A stretch of 64,000 nt of DNA, taken from VXNE01 sp963664635 (lineage in GTDB: Bacteria > Pseudomonadota > Gammaproteobacteria > Pseudomonadales > Azotimanducaceae). Both the position numbers and the translations under genes were made by a program. Location of the stretch: the NCBI GenBank assembly GCA_963664635.1, contig OY761542.1, positions 2,480,001 to 2,544,000 on the forward strand. The letters are read 5' to 3'. Under the pieces are notes generated by a model. The model was not told where the DNA came from, made no database searches, and saw only the letters and a program-made list of their open reading frames with translations. Shown one piece after another: positions 63,874-64,000 of this stretch; the stretch's first letter is position 1; each line of letters begins with the position of its first letter.

Positions 63874-64000
63874 TCAGTTCCCGATGGCCTGCGACGCGGG
63901 CCGGCCGGTCACGCCCGCCACCATGTCCCGCGCCTGCTTCGTCGATACCTGGGTCGGCTTCAGCCGCGCGGCGAAGTTGTAGGGCTCGGTGTCGATCTCG
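63874..64000 (-). CDS. C-terminal end of an unidentified protein (cut by window edge)
   Basis: The last 41 codons of a minus-strand gene read EIDTEPYNFAARLKPTQVST ... RPASQAIGN before a stop at 63874. Third positions are nearly all G or C, as in real genes here. Too little is visible to name it. Confidence 0.55.
   Translation of the reverse strand, partial: EIDTEPYNFAARLKPTQVSTKQARDMVAGVTGRPASQAIGN

Overview
The window is chromosomal, very GC-rich (coding third positions are almost all G or C) and looks like an uncultivated gammaproteobacterium. The lineage is inferred from a TonB2-type operon (DUF3450 - TtpC - ExbB - ExbD - TonB - TPR), a FabY-type ketoacyl synthase, peptide release factor RF3, RimI, a RibB with a degenerate RibA half, and a single-chain acyl-CoA carboxylase. 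Many catabolic enzymes (CoA-transferases, thiolase, phytanoyl-CoA-type dioxygenases, copper amine oxidase, amidohydrolase, ThDP lyase) suggest a heterotroph living on lipids, amines and carboxylic acids. GTG and TTG starts are common.

Layout. 1-2.3 kb: phoR (cut by the edge) and phoB, divergent from a dienelactone hydrolase. 2.4-8.2 kb: an energy-transduction operon for outer-membrane uptake, with a 167-bp MITE-like element sitting on the exbB stop codon. 8.2-16.6 kb: housekeeping genes (ribE, phhB, rimI, prfC, sirB1-like, fabY) and a DUF3179 protein, punctuated by palindromic dispersed repeats. 16.7-19.5 kb: a scar zone with an esterase pseudogene fused to the start of a TonB-dependent receptor, a receptor C-terminus on the other strand, and an IS3 transposase fragment. 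19.5-23.3 kb: GPH transporter, DM13 protein, thiolase and moaB. 23.4-30 kb: a 1640-residue acyl-CoA carboxylase, a TauE/SafE permease and a LysR regulator.

30.1-33.4 kb is an accessory island: an AAA ATPase plus HNH nuclease pair resembling Septu-like defence, then DUF2513, an HExxH protein and a hypothetical gene. 33.5-42.8 kb: amidohydrolase, ThDP enzyme, a fused VapB/VapC remnant, hemH, hisH-hisF, a quinone oxidoreductase and a double CoA-transferase. 43-45.4 kb: four small secreted cysteine-rich proteins; two of them lie in a tandem duplication that also duplicated a tRNA-Arg(TCG). 45.5-58.3 kb: CoA-transferase, c-type cytochrome, copper amine oxidase, RibB-like protein, pdxA, a second phytanoyl-CoA-type dioxygenase, a zinc alcohol dehydrogenase and a full-length TonB-dependent receptor.

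58.5-60.6 kb is an intact-looking 2.1-kb insertion sequence with 18-bp terminal inverted repeats and a 7-bp target duplication. It carries a D12-class adenine methyltransferase translationally coupled to its DDE transposase. It landed just upstream of the promoter of a fifth member of the small cysteine-rich family. The window ends with an AAA ATPase/PD-(D/E)XK protein, a flavin-binding PPOX-fold protein and the tail of one more gene. The strongest candidates for something undescribed are the methyltransferase-bearing IS and the five-member secreted cysteine-rich family with its tRNA-linked duplication.
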